From Litomosoides sigmodontis (lineage: Eukaryota > Nematoda > Chromadorea > Rhabditida > Onchocercidae), in NCBI GenBank assembly GCA_963070105.1, contig OY718806.1:3382865-3446864 (forward strand): a stretch of 64,000 nt of DNA, given 5' to 3'. Shown piece by piece: positions 51,766 to 64,000 of the stretch; positions within the stretch are counted from its first letter, which is position 1, and each line of letters begins with the position of its first letter. The notes below the pieces were generated by a model. The model searched no databases and was not told the origin of the DNA. It saw only the letters and a program-made list of their open reading frames with translations. The translations under genes and the position numbers were made by a program.

Positions 51766-54700
51766 ATGAATATCGTGAATTCAGGTGGATATGGCTGGAT
51801 AATTGTACTTGCCTCACTTTTTGCCAATGTTATCGTGGATGGGATTATTTTCTCCATTGGTGAAACACTTGTTGGAATTTGGGAACAAGATTTTAAAACG
51901 ACAGCTACGCAGGCTTCTATTGTGCAGTCATTACTCACCGGATTTTACTTACTTGCAGGTGTCGTCTTTTTCCGCAACTGCTTTTTTTCTTTTCAACTGA
52001 CATTAATGATTGATTAACTTATTAACTGTTTAAAATATATATATATATATAAGCATCGATCAGTAGTGTTTACAGGTATTTGTCACTAAACACTAAAACC
52101 ATGATTTAAGATAATTGTCAACGAAACTTTTCTTATCATAGATGTAGGAATATAATAATTTTCAGGAATTCTGATTTTTGTCTTTGTTGGCTATTCATAG
52201 TCATACCAACAATTTTTCAGGTCCTTTAGCAAGTGGTCTTGCAAATTTATTCGGATGTCGTTTGGTTGTCATTGCTGGTTCTATCATAACATTTACTGGT
52301 TTCATTTTATCTTCCGTCGTACCATCACTTACACTTCTTTATATAACGTTCGGTATTATCGGTGGTAAGTGTGTGTATAACAGGATAGTAGGTTCCGATT
52401 CCTGGCCATAGCAAATATTCTAGGATCAAAGACACTAACTCTGTTATGAACTTAAGCATAAACGATCGTTTGATTTTTCTTAAAAGATTTTGAATTTACA
52501 ACGAAGGATTTTTTCATGTTATTAATTATATAAGTGTTGCTACAGCCTTGGAACGCAATCTCTGGAGGTTTGGTGTTGCTTAATTGCTTTTATATTAGTT
52601 CTGTCCCATAAAAAATCAAAACAATCAATTACGATGGGAGTTTTGCAGTCAATAAATTCAGGAATTGGCTTTGGACTTGTTTATTTACCATCAATATTAG
52701 TTGTGAATCAGTACTTTGAAAAGCGAAGAGCCCTTGCTATGGGAATAGCTGTCTGTGGTTCAGGCATTGGTACTATCATATTTTCACAGGTTTGTTACCC
52801 TAATCAAGAATTGCATTACCATTTAACTGAATTTTCGCTCATTGTATTGAAGTTCTTTATGACTTCTTTCGCATCGTCCAACGATCAAATCGTGCTCAAA
52901 CTTCATTTTTTTTCTATACCATTTTCAATTTTCTCTACAATTTCAGTTATTTCCATTTTTACTAAAAGTTTGTGAAAACAACTGGAGGCGTTTTCTTGTT
53001 TGCGCAGCGTTTATCACACTTTTATCCATCTTTTGTGGTTTGTGTCATCGAAAAATACCGTTAGTAAAACCTGAATATAATAAGGTATGTGTACTTCACT
53101 TGTTAGTCAGTAATGTAAAATTAGTTTCCTATATTTCCAATTTTAAAGTAGAAATTACATGAAATCGATATGTTAATACACTTTATTCGCCATAATTTGG
53201 TAGACAATGCAACAGTGCTTAAGATCTTTATTCACAATCTTGAAATCAAGATAGGGAAATTTTGAGAGCTGATTTGGACTAATTTCATCGAAATTTAATC
53301 GTTTCTTATTCACAAGAAATCTAGCAATGTAGACGAATCAAACTGATAACAATTACCCTGTTGGCCTATCGAAGTACCGCTGCAAAAAAAATGAGTATCT
53401 CTTAATTCTATCTTTTCAAGATTTAAAAGATTGACTTCATAAATCATCTTCCTCAAATATTTCCTGGCTATGAAAGACAATCAAATTAAAAAGCTTTTTT
53501 CAAGTTCAGTTGCAGCCCACTAAAATTCCTGTCTGATTTCAAATAATCATACAACACTATTAAAAGGTAAAGAAGTTTATGGACTCTAAACTAATAGTTT
53601 AGAGCGTGAGATACAAGGAAGTTAATGCTAGTAATGATTTACTATAACACAAGACAACTCCAAATGTTTGAAAAAAGGTAAATTCAAATCAGATGTTTAA
53701 ATCCAGCATTAATTTGCAACCTACACAAGGTTAAATTTCTTTTTTTAGGACGATTTACTGATTCTTCTAAAATTCGAAACAGTTAGCTTTGAATTTTAGG
53801 ATGGTCTAGTTTTCTCAAATTTTAAAAGATAAAGGGCAAGTGAAGATGCAAGCAAGAAATATAATTTTTAACTGGACTTACTGTTGTATAACCATCCTAA
53901 TTAAAATATGATGAAATTTTGCTAGCACTACGTCATCTTTCACTTTAATGACAGATGAGGAGCACAAAAAGGAAAATATATTAATAGTAGAGGAGAATTG
54001 TTAAGTAAACCAGTTCAAACTAACGAGTAATAATATGCGCAGAGTATCTCACCAGAATAATCAAAAGTAAAAAATGCAACAAATATAATCCAAACATTTG
54101 CAAAGTATATGCCAAAAAATAAGCCTTAAATTACAATTTGAACGTGGGAATGTTTCACTTTTCTCCAAACAGTCCTCGCCGCTGACAAATCTAGTATTAG
54201 ATTCAAGTAAGTCATCATTTAATCAAGCCAAATATTCGTGGTTCAATTGATTGCTATGCTAACATTTCAATAGTGTTGTTAGTCACTGTATTTTCACGTA
54301 GCACATTTAATGCACAGAAATAGATACAATGTCAGTGAAACATGCTGAACGAATTATATCAAATCAATTGCATCGTAATAAATTCATTAAACTGAAGAAA
54401 TGCCTTGCTTTGGGTGGACTATGCACACACATGAATGACTTTCCAGAGACTAGCTACAAACTACTTTCTTTCGGATATTTTCGAATATTTCATATGCATT
54501 TCTCCATGCTCATCGAAGCTATCAATGTTACTAACAAGATGTGTAGATGAATTAGGTTTTTCTATTAAGGATGGAAGAATGAAATCCAATTCTGATTTGT
54601 CCTGTGAGGGCAATAATGGACATGACAGCTTGTCGTTGCAGCTGACCATCAATTCTTCAGTATCAATGAACAATCCACAAAAAAAAATGTCTCGTTAGTG

Positions 54701-56641
54701 CTTCTTTTTTTGTGACTACAAATAGGAAACTTGCAAACTTAATCGGAACACTAATGTCGAAAATTTTCCATATCTCACATCTCCAAATTTACCGGATTTT
54801 CTTGGAAATTTCCAAACTTGGAAATTTTGCATTCATTTATTGAGGGCTTGACAACTACTACGCAAATGTTTTTCATATTTTCCGTAATTAAAGTCCCGCA
54901 AGAATTTTGCAATATTTTTAAATGTTATGATTGACTAAGAATTCAGGATTAAGTCGTGAATCTCTACGAATTTACACATAAGAATATTATTACAGCTAAC
55001 TGGTTTTTCTGCTCGAAATGGGATAATTTTGCCAGTAGTTATTTTCAGGAAATTTGACAGGTGTGGTAAATATGGTGCATCTTTTGTATTTAGTATAATT
55101 TTCAGAAAACGAAACAGAAGTGACGGGTGATTTAACGGTGATGACTTCAACGACAAAGGCGCAAGAAATATCGCAGAAAGCTAGAAGACAATGTTTCTTA
55201 CTTGCCGTGAGTTCCAAACAAGTTAGGCACGGTAAACAAAGCAAAAAAATTATGTGCAAAATAGAATTACACTTTGTGACTGAATCAGTTACATTCTTAC
55301 ATGAAGTGCTTGGTACTGTCATCGTAGGTTGCATTATCCCGGTCTTTTTTTTTCTTAATTCTGATAATGCAATGATGAATTAAGTGAATTTGAAGGTTTT
55401 ACGTTCAATGATTGATACAAGCTTACTCTCAGATCCGAGCTTTATATTGATTGCAATCACCGCTTTCCTGACGCTTTCTTGTCTCTTTGTTCCTTTCATT
55501 TTCCTTGGCAAACAGGTTTGTCTTTTTTTGGCTGGAAAAATTTTTGTGTGAAAAGTTAATTGTATTATTTTCATAGCAATTTTTTTCCTTTCTGAAGAAC
55601 TTGACATTGTGTAATATAAGTTTTGCTTTCATTTTTTAGGCAATTGCAGTGGGTGCAACTTCAAATCAACAATCACATTTACTTATGGTAATGGGATTTG
55701 TGAATATTTTTGGACGAATATTATGTGGGTTCGTTTATTCATTTCGTTCTTTTCTTTTTTTCTTTTTCGCATCAATTTATTATTTCAATTGCTTATTTCT
55801 TTGGTAAAATAAGCGTATATCATAGGCTAATATCAGACCTACCAAAAGTGGACCCATTATTTGTTCATAATTTGGGTGTAATCATTGGTGGCATAGCAAC
55901 CTGCACCGTACCATTATTAACACAGTATTGGATGTATATTGTATATACTATACTGTTTGCATGGAGTGTTGGTATGAGCTTTTTCGTAATCTTCTAATTT
56001 TCGGCTTGAAAAATTGCCGTGTAATAGTGAAGGTGAAATAAATTATAAACTAACTAATTAGCTGACTCAGAATAACCTTACAGCGTGTTTTTCATCACTT
56101 CGTCCAATTATTTGTATTGAATTACTTGGTTTGGAAAAGTTTTCCAATGGTTTTGGCATGGTGATGCTCTGTATGGGTATTGCCGCTTTAATTGGCCCAC
56201 CACTTGCTGGTAAATATCATTTAAATATATGGAGTGAAATGAGAGAGACGTGATCCAAAGTTTTCTAGGATAAGTAAGGTCATGAATGCATTGGAAGAAC
56301 AAATTTGACGGTGTCCTCCACTTACTAGGGTAAACAAAAGAACGGAGATAGATTGAGGATTGAAGATGTTTTCAGAAAAGTGTCACACGCATATTTTAAG
56401 AGTAATCAGTTAACACAAACTTATTCCGAAAATATATCTCTATAAACTTGTTGCAGCACTACTTAAAGATCTGAGTGGAAATTTCGATCTGACATTTTAT
56501 GTGATGGGCACAATGCTAACACTGAGTGGGGTGCTTTGTATACCACTTCGCATAGTGAAATCACGAGTGCTGAGTTTAAGGTTGGCGAAAAACATTAGAC
56601 GATCAGAATTGCAATCTATGCATGAAACAGAACGATTTTGA
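51766..56641 (+). CDS. Monocarboxylate transporter, SLC16/MCT family (MFS)
   Basis: Predicted exons: 51766-51958, 52221-52364, 52662-52789, 52947-53084, 54447-54693, 55106-55206, 55396-55515, 55640-55728, 55826-55971, 56084-56209, 56457-56641; 538 residues. A 12-helix plasma-membrane permease, by family proton-linked or facilitative for monocarboxylates or related solutes; substrate unknown. The SLC16 signature before helix 1 is present as GGYGWIIV with the following [10 protein letters not shown]; the second signature between helices 4 and 5 is [26 protein letters not shown] and [10 protein letters not shown] follow; helices 7-12 are in exons 7-11 ([33 protein letters not shown]). Exons 5-6 encode a long polar cytoplasmic loop typical between helices 6 and 7; exon 5 is preceded by a 1.36 kb intron and its 5' end is the least certain part. 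Confidence 0.92.
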
Positions 56642-57349
56642 AAAGTTGCATGGAAATTGTTTGATAGTACAGTGTTTTTTATGCTTTTGCAATGTAACAT
56701 TGTGGCACTTATTGCCCCTTCTAAACTAAAACTCTTCAAAAATTGGAATCAAACTTTTTTAATATGCGTTACAATTTATTTCTTTCTGATTAAGTGAACT
56801 CGTGTGTTGCATGAAGATTTCCTTTTAATTCCTTCCCGCCGAATTGTGGTGTTTATCGGTGTAACTGGAAGAGGAAGAAATGGTTGGACTCTTTCATCAG
56901 CTGAATGATTTTTTTGATGTATCAACGCTGCACCTCATTTGTGATAACTGTAACTCACAATCTTCCATGTTCACAAGAATTTAGTTAAGTTCGAAATCAA
57001 AATCACATTGTCGAGTCTTCGAATATTACTTATGGAAGACAAGACGATGATGTTTGAACGTACCATTCAGAATTCACTGTGATATGATTCTACGTATACT
57101 GCAAGGAACTGACCAATTTTTGTTGAAGTCATCATCATCACCACCGTAAAGTTATCCAATTCATTTTTAAAGGTTCGGAGTTTTGATTTTGTAATTAATA
57201 GCAATTAGACCACATATTAAACAGGATAAGATTTATGTGAGAAATAAAACACTGTCAACATGAATATAAAATTGGATTCAACAACAGCAAATGTGTTTGT
57301 GGACAAATTATTCCACTCATTACGACTAGGTATTGTTTTTCAGACTGAC
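56642..57349. other. Convergent intergenic region
   Basis: Separates the 3' ends of the transporter (plus) and the Cys-loop receptor (minus). No coding signal seen. AATAAA at 57243 on the plus strand could serve the transporter, giving a 600 bp 3' untranslated region. Confidence 0.5.
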
Positions 57350-59719
57350 TCAACAAAATAATAAAGCAGCATTTAGGAACGTATGAAGGGTAAGTAGAAT
57401 TCGGAGTATTTTCTCGATTTTTTGCATCCTGGAATATCTGGACACTCCTTTTCCACTAATCGAATAATTATTGTACTTAGTTATTGCTGCACGGTAAGTA
57501 ATCAATGCCAGTGTTTCTGCCAACAATATTGTTGCCATTTTTGCTGGAATATTTTTGATTTTGGAATGTGGAGGCTACAAAGCATTAGTTGTTTTTGAAA
57601 AATTATGATTAAAATTTGAGGGTATTTTAAAACGCTTGCTAAATAACAGTCTTTCTTATGCTCTTTTGTAAAAATATAAACAGAAAAGTTCTGTGAAAAA
57701 AAAATTTTATGCAACGACTACCACAGAAGGGGGCGTTCTGCTGATCAGGTGGTAATCTTTTCAGCATTTGAGTATAATTCAGAATCTGTGCCGCAAAGCA
57801 TAATAAAAGCCAAATAATGGAATTGGAAGCAGAAACAACTGTCCCTACCATAAATGTTATCCTGAAATCGAAAGAACAAAGTGTTATCCTTGACGTTTCC
57901 TATAGCTTGCATAGACTTATAAGACTGCATGTTTGAGTAAAAATTACAGGCGCTTTGGTTATCAAGTCTTAGCATCATTAAGTTCAATAATATTTGAAAT
58001 AATCAAGAATCTTTTAGTTCTAACTTTTAGCAAGTTAGTTAGAGTATGAAAAGTAAAGAAAATTATTGAATCCCTTCCACAATGAGAAACTTCCACAAAA
58101 ATGGAAAGACTAACGTTGCCAAACAAAATAGTGGTAAAGCAATCGTCACCGAGTAGTAATATACGATTCTACGAAATTTTATTTCAAAACGTATTATTGA
58201 ACGCATCATTTCAGGTCGGTCTCTTAAATGGTATGAGTAAAAAATATTGTTTTTACTTCAAAAACCTTTTAAATATAAAGAACAGTTTATGGAAAATATA
58301 TGAAACTGACGCGCTTTCGTTAGCAGTGATTTTGCCGAATGGAAGGATGAAAAGCAAGGTTGCAGATAGATTTGTAACTTCAAATTCACCGGATCGGATG
58401 GTTCGCAATTCATTCATCAAACTGCCGAATGAATCCGATTTCCGAGTTAATGATGTCCATCTTGAAAATTTTAATCTGCAAAACCAGCCAAACTGATGTG
58501 AATATTGAAATGTAACATGCGATTTGATGAGAGCCCTATTTGGGGAATTGATTTAGTGGAATAATAAAGCATTGCTAGACTGTTGAATCACTTCTTCCGA
58601 GAATAAATTGATGCCGAAGTAGCAGTTCCGATTGCTAAACTGCTGCCTCACCACGAATCTATTTTGTGAAGTGTTTGGTTTCACGGTTTGTGAAGTGCAA
58701 TTTATTGCAAGGATAAAATAGTACCTGGATAATGGTAAAGGTGTGAACATAGTTAACAAACAACTCTGAATATCATTTGGATATGCTGTGAAATCCAGAG
58801 AACATGTTGAACGGATTGTTAGGATCACCTAAAACTATATTGCGTTCCAAGTACATTTTTGGTTCAGGTGTTATTATACCATGAAAAAGACTTCGGGATA
58901 TGATTTGATAGAGATAGACTTTTAGCTTTCAATTTTTCTACTAATCAAAGACACATATTGATCAGTTTTAGTCTCTGACAAAAACACCAAATGCCAAGAG
59001 ATCGATTTCATTTTCTTTACTTGTGCATAAACAGCTCCATTACTAATCAACGTCACTTCAGTATTGAAATATTGCATTGCTTGATCGCTCCTCAGTTTCC
59101 TGTAATTCATTTCTCTTTATCCCTATAGCTTCACTTAAACCACCCAATATATTCTTTTTTTAGTTCGCAATTCAGATTCGATGTTATGATAAGTGGGCAA
59201 GAGCGGTGAGAAACACTTTGGTGCAGGGCATCCTAATATAATGTCCTTCAAAAAAAGGTATACTTAAATTTCAGTAAAGTGAACAACGGGAAACCACATT
59301 CTCGGTAAATCACTTTTCTGTCGTACGATTTTGCCAACATTTCCGTAGTCTCGCGGTTCCCAAACAATTCTTTTATCAATCCAGTGCTATAAAATGCATT
59401 AGATTTTAAGAACTCTGTTGGCTAATAGTTGAGGAAGTAAGAAAAATTCGAACTTACAAATAGCATACTGCAATGCATATCCATCAACTGTTGTTTTTGG
59501 TCCTGAAGAAGATGGAACACTTATTTAAATATCAAACAAACGTATTCTAAAATGACAGAAGGTAAAATTTGTTAAGAGCGAAGCGATACAAACAAGTTGT
59601 TCGATGTGATCAATAAACATGAAGGGTAAAACAACGGTTGGTGACTCGGCGGGCAAAGAATAATCGTAGTTTTCCTTCTTGAATATTTTTTTCAGCAGTA
59701 TTTTCTCATTCTCAGCCAT
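57350..59719 (-). CDS. Divergent Cys-loop ligand-gated ion channel subunit
   Basis: Predicted exons (minus): 59719-59594, 59502-59458, 59386-59288, 59245-59217, 59099-59021, 58828-58725, 58475-58311, 58255-58097, 57861-57722, 57543-57350; all phases agree, 379 residues. Pentameric neurotransmitter-gated channel family. Extracellular domain: HIEQLDQKQQLM, the WxD motif in HWIDKRIVWEPRDYGN, then RMWFPDIIL. The Cys-loop is CSLDFTAYPNDIQSC (residues 135-149), with the family's 13-residue spacing and conserved Pro and Asp. Membrane spans: M1 about 246-268, M2 270-295, M3 316-335, M4 359-379, ending at M4. No vicinal Cys pair is seen in loop C, so it is not an alpha-type acetylcholine subunit. No signal peptide is encoded: the start follows a ttttacag acceptor, so a leader exon may lie upstream. 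The usual M1-M2 GEK segment is absent. Ligand unknown. Confidence 0.87.
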
Positions 59720-62700
59720 TTTCTGTAAAAAAAAATCATTTACAATATTAGTGCATAAAAGTTTCACTTGTATAAAAGTTTCTTTTAAAAACATATAGAA
59801 ATTTCGTGAATTTTTCGATTAGAAATTTTATGTGATAGAGGGGAGACCTGAATGGTTCCGATTTGTTCACTATATGTTGGTAGGAATAACAGGTGCAAAA
59901 AATTTAATACGGGAACCATATTGCATTGCATAAGCGATCAGAAGATTGCAAAGTACTGATTGAGCGCTTACTGAAAATGTCGTAGTCCAGTAATTTAGTG
60001 TTTAATTCCAAAATTTCAGGAGAAGGTTGGAATTTTACTTGGAAATAGTTGAAATTGTTAGCTATTTAAGCTGGACACCTGCTGTCTTAAATCTCTGTGG
60101 AATGTAATTCAGTGAAGTTATAATAAAAATAAATTGAGAAAATTTTGAAAATATCTGAATACATCTGAATTCATAAACCAGCCAACAGAGATAGATTGCA
60201 ATGCTATTATTTAATTCGTAGACACGCCGAAATTAGTGCGTTTCGGTTTGTTTATGTTTACGCCACTCAATAATTTATAAACAGTCTCATGTAATGTAAT
60301 ATTAGAATCTTCCCTGATTCTGCAAACCTTATAAAACTGAAACTGTGGGGATCCACCATAATCAGAAACACTGACAAAACACTTTAATCAACTTCAAAAG
60401 ATAAGAAGACAAAGATAGACAGCATTTTCCATATTTCGAGCCCAAATACTTTTAGATCTAGAATTTTATCAAGTTTTATAATGATTATTTCTTATGAAGT
60501 TGTTTTTTTTGCTCAAATTAGATATTACTAAATCACATTCTAGCGTATTTCAACATGAAGCTAGCTAGCTACTCTTGTTTTTTTTCTTGAAATTCCATTT
60601 AAACCAATGTGTGTATTTTGCTTGTAAAAGCGGTACAAAAGACATTGCAGGGACACTGGTAAACAATCTGATTTCGGGAGATCTTTAATTCCAAATAGAT
60701 TTCAACAAACAGTTTTGGTAATTAAATAATTCATGAGAATTAACACAGCTCACTGTGTCCTTCTTTATTTCTTTTCTTACTCCTCTTCATGAGAAATTGC
60801 TATTCAGTAAAGCCAAAACAAAATTACTTCACCAACAGTTCAATACCGCAAGTTCTTGTCCTTTTCAGTGAATCAACCACTCATACTTGGTTCAATTTGG
60901 TTGATAAAATTTTACATTTCATCACATCACAGAAGGTCCAGTTGTGATATGATTGAAGTTCATCATTTTCCAATTAACAAAGTAATGCTGCTTGAATGTT
61001 GCATGATCTTTTTTTTATTTCACATCTTGAGGCACGACGCAATCTTCAATTGATGCTAGTGAACTGCATTTTACTATAGATAAAGCTAATGCCCAGCACA
61101 GAAATGTCCAATACAAAATATAAATTTCCCGTATAGTGATGAAGTTTCGCAAATGTTTGCACCAAAGCACTTATGGAAACAAACATATTCCTCAAATACT
61201 TTTTGGCACTGTTGGATGCAAACACATGTTGATAATAAGCTGAACCGGTTTTTGATATTCGTGCATAAACTTCCGCACTCAGCACTTAATTTAGCCACGG
61301 ATGATGCAAACTATAAATAGTGCTTCTGAAAATCCGACGTAATGGCCTTTTTCCATTCTTCTTACGTAAAATAATTGCTGCAGGCCAAGAGATGGCACTA
61401 GCACTAACAGTCTCTGGTCCTATTACTGGAAGCAATTAGGTTTAACATTCGACAGCCAAACCCTCTGTCCTACCTTTTAATTGATTTCCCCTCCCCTGCT
61501 ATAACTACCGCAGTCAAGTCCGCCAAAACAATGACGTTTCTAGGTGTACTGAGATCTGAATGAGTGGATTTGAAATTTTTAATGCCACGTTACTCTTTGC
61601 GTCATCGTCTTACCAGTACCGATATTGCGTTTACCGTATTTACTTTGCTAGCGAATTCCCTTCGTCCTTCCAACAAGCGGGGATTGCTCCAAATACCCGC
61701 ACTTTACCTTACCCTCCACACTTCCTTCATAGCTTCACCAGTTTGTGCATTAACCAAATACAGTAAATTCGTATATAACATCGGAACAAGGACCCTGAGT
61801 AATCTCTAAGGGACAGCGGCCAGAACTACTGTTTAGGTAAAGGAAAGACTCGTTCATTACACAATTTTCGCTTACCTTACGTTCTTAATTTGAATGGCTT
61901 TTTTTGCCATGGTTAGAAGTTCTAATTAAAGCTTGCAAGAGCAATTGATATAATCTGGTTATGAATTCATGTAGAGAAAAATATCCGATCAACACAACAT
62001 GCTTGCATTTAAGTGGAATATACTAACCCAAGCACCCGTTCTTATGTCAATTTTCACGTTACCTTATTTCACCCACTAATCAAGACGCCGGTGGAATGCA
62101 TTTAGATATGAAAATGACGACGTGTTTAAACAGAACTTCAAGATTATGCACAGTCATCTTTCAAGAATCACCATGTAAATCACTGAAAACAAATTTCGAT
62201 TACACAAACATCTCACTTTTTGGTTAAACATTTCGCGGAAATTCGAATGAAAACCATAGAAACAACGCATGATATGCGTTTACAAATTCATTAAAAAAAT
62301 TGGAGCAAAAATATATATATATATATATCAAGAATAAGAAAACTTGACAAATTAATAAAACGAAGCTGACACAACTCATGATGAGGTAAACAAAAGGTAT
62401 ACCTTCCTGGCACCATTACAATAATGATGCCTTTACCTTGTCTGCTGAGCAAAAAAGGAAAAAATTACATTCCTTTATGAAATGGAAATAAATGCAGCAG
62501 CGACATTGCTGACATTGGTAATATCCTAATTAATACTTTTTTTTTTATAATTTTTGAATGCCCAGAAACTTGAAAGCATCCTGAAGTGCAGTTACTTTGC
62601 TCATTCAGTGGATTTCAAATTTAGAAGTCAAATGCTAGTTCAGCAAACTCGCAGCCTAGCATCTCATGTATCACAAGAATGATGAAACTCTCAATCAAAA

Positions 62701-63376
62701 TGGCTGAAAATTTTAACAAAACTGTAGACAGCACACACGTCATAAAACACTTTTTAGACAAGCCCATCAATCGTTTTAAAGACAATACAAAATCAACTTT
62801 ATCCAAAAGAAATGTGAAATGTTTCCAAAAAATCCTATGGAGATACACAAGATTCGAGATACATACCAGAAAAATTCCTTATTTATGCACATAGCACACA
62901 TATTATATTATGTTACTCGCTGTACGCACAAGAAAAAAAACATTAATTTAGGGAGAGGAATAATAAAAGTCTCAAGTGAAGATAATTGGGGATCTGTATA
63001 GGGAACACTTTGTATAACCTGATACGAACCACATTTCCCACATATGTTTTACCTTCTTTTCATCATTATACTATGCCTGCTGTTCTGAAATAGTAAAAAT
63101 AAGTGACGTAAGTGACTGCATTACACATGAAAACACGATGCGAAATCTAATTCTGTGTTAGGATTAGTTCTCATATATGTACTTTAGAGCAAAACACATT
63201 TTTTCCCAACGCAAACTCAGGGAAGTTCCTTCTCCCATATTTATTTCATTTAATAAAACTGCAGCAACCACTATTTTCTGATAGTATCAATTTAGTTCCT
63301 ACAGTTAATATGTGTTTGAAACTACTCCATATACTGATTTAGAAAGAAACGTACTTACCAGAGGCATAGATTAGCC
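59720..63376. other. Gap between the Cys-loop receptor and LDB1
   Basis: About 3.7 kb, no exon confidently recognised. It should hold the receptor's promoter, possibly its missing signal-peptide exon on the minus strand, and the 3' untranslated region of LDB1. A TA microsatellite is at about 62311-62328. Minus-strand hydrophobic open frames at 61046-61285 and 62621-62848 do not join to the receptor with convincing splice sites. Confidence 0.45.
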
Positions 63377-63863
63377 TCATGTTTGTTGAGGATCACAAGC
63401 AGTAATTGGAGTGCTAACCCCAAGAGGTGTGCCACATGCTGCTGGTGGAGCAGCAGATGAGGGAGCTTGGCTTCCTGTATTTACACCCCATCCACCTATC
63501 GATGTTAATTCAAAATCTGGCATGTAGGCTGAAACAAAGTATTCATATAAATTTTAGGTAGCTCATTATTTATATATGCATATGCTTCACATAAATAAGA
63601 CCATGCATGACAAATTTCATCAAATTTACACCAAGCTGCCAAAAAGACAAACTTTGAGGAGGTGGAGGTCCTGCAATTGCCGACATTGTAGTGGACATCT
63701 GATGGTTCATACTAGGTAATGAGTTCTGCATAGCACTGGGATCGAATTGTGTATTTTCTACTCTAGAAATAGTTCTCTCGTCCTCTTCACCATATTCACC
63801 ACCCATCATTGAAGGTTCGCCCACTACCATAACATCCTGATACTGGAGTGGAAACTGTAACAA
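63377..63863 (-). CDS. LDB1: LIM-domain-binding protein LDB1, C-terminal exons (partial)
   Basis: Two exons on the minus strand, 63863-63632 and 63528-63377, joined in phase and ending in TGA; upstream exons lie beyond the right edge. LDB1 is a nuclear adaptor that dimerises and binds LIM-homeodomain and LIM-only factors. The first exon encodes the LIM-interaction domain almost unchanged: QDVMVVGEPSMMGGEYG, EEDERTISRVENTQFDPS, matching the LDB1 block DVMVVGEP...RLENTQFD. It is followed by a Met/Gln/Pro-rich tail and a second exon with a Gly/Ala/Pro-rich C-terminus ending DPQQT. The dimerisation domain is not in this window. Confidence 0.93.
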
Positions 63864-64000
63864 CTAGAATTGAAACACTTGTTTAAAAAAAAATTAGCAA
63901 TAGTCGAAGTACGGACAAACATTCCATCAAAACCTCACGGTAGATAAAAACGGCAATAACTAAAACTTAATAAATTTAACAACAGAGAAAAAAAACTAAC
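63864..64000 (-). other. Intron of LDB1 running off the window
   Basis: On the minus strand this AT-rich sequence ends in caattctag directly before the LIM-interaction exon, so it is the 3' part of an intron whose upstream exon lies outside the window. Confidence 0.7.

Noticed and set aside
58101..58496. 131-codon plus-strand open frame
   Set aside because: It is the antisense shadow of Cys-loop receptor exons 7 and 8, whose minus-strand reading matches the family.
1..64000. CRISPR arrays, bacterial operons or endosymbiont insertions
   Set aside because: No spaced direct repeats, no Shine-Dalgarno-led gene runs and no bacterial protein families seen; all genes are intron-rich and eukaryotic.

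Overview
This window is nuclear DNA of a nematode, most likely a clade III (spirurid or filarial-type) worm. The basis is AT-rich DNA, many short GT-AG introns with T-rich TTTCAG-type acceptors, acceptor-like sites just 5' of several start codons (as expected for spliced-leader trans-splicing), and a nuclear receptor with the nematode-type P-box CNGCKTFFRR. Species assignment is inference. Gene models were assembled by hand: exons were joined only where splice sites and reading phase agreed, and family calls rest on recognisable motifs. No database search was run.

Layout. 1-1744: no gene recognised. 1745-3719 and 7081-9059: two near-identical arms of about 1.98 kb in inverted orientation, with a 3.36 kb unique spacer. 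The right arm carries the first three exons of a DENN-domain gene (8225-11334, +). The left arm carries a second, mirror-image copy of just those exons. 12889-18507 (+): ninein-like EF-hand and coiled-coil centrosomal protein. 18863-34864 (+): a full-length huntingtin orthologue in 55 exons, without a polyglutamine tract. 36407-39670 (+): nuclear hormone receptor of the HNF4-derived nematode class. 41546-46132 (+): peroxisomal dihydroxyacetone-phosphate acyltransferase (GNPAT), ending in the PTS1-like tripeptide SKI. 46963-48681 (+): centromeric histone H3 variant (CENP-A/CenH3). 51766-56641 (+): SLC16-type monocarboxylate transporter. 57350-59719 (-): divergent Cys-loop ligand-gated ion channel, convergent with the transporter. 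63377-63863 (-): last two exons of the LIM-domain-binding co-regulator LDB1, which continues past the right edge.

Working together. Most genes are single-copy housekeeping genes and do not form one pathway. The closest pair is ninein-like and huntingtin: same strand, 355 bp apart, with a poly(A) signal followed about 200 bp later by an acceptor-like site. They could be an operon, and both families act with microtubules or centrosomes. The most unusual structure is the large inverted duplication that copied only the 5' end of the DENN gene. The most notable single genes are the polyQ-less huntingtin, the CenH3 with its long divergent tail, and the Cys-loop receptor that appears to lack the usual M1-M2 loop. 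I found no CRISPR array, tRNA, rRNA, prokaryotic operon or recognisable transposase.
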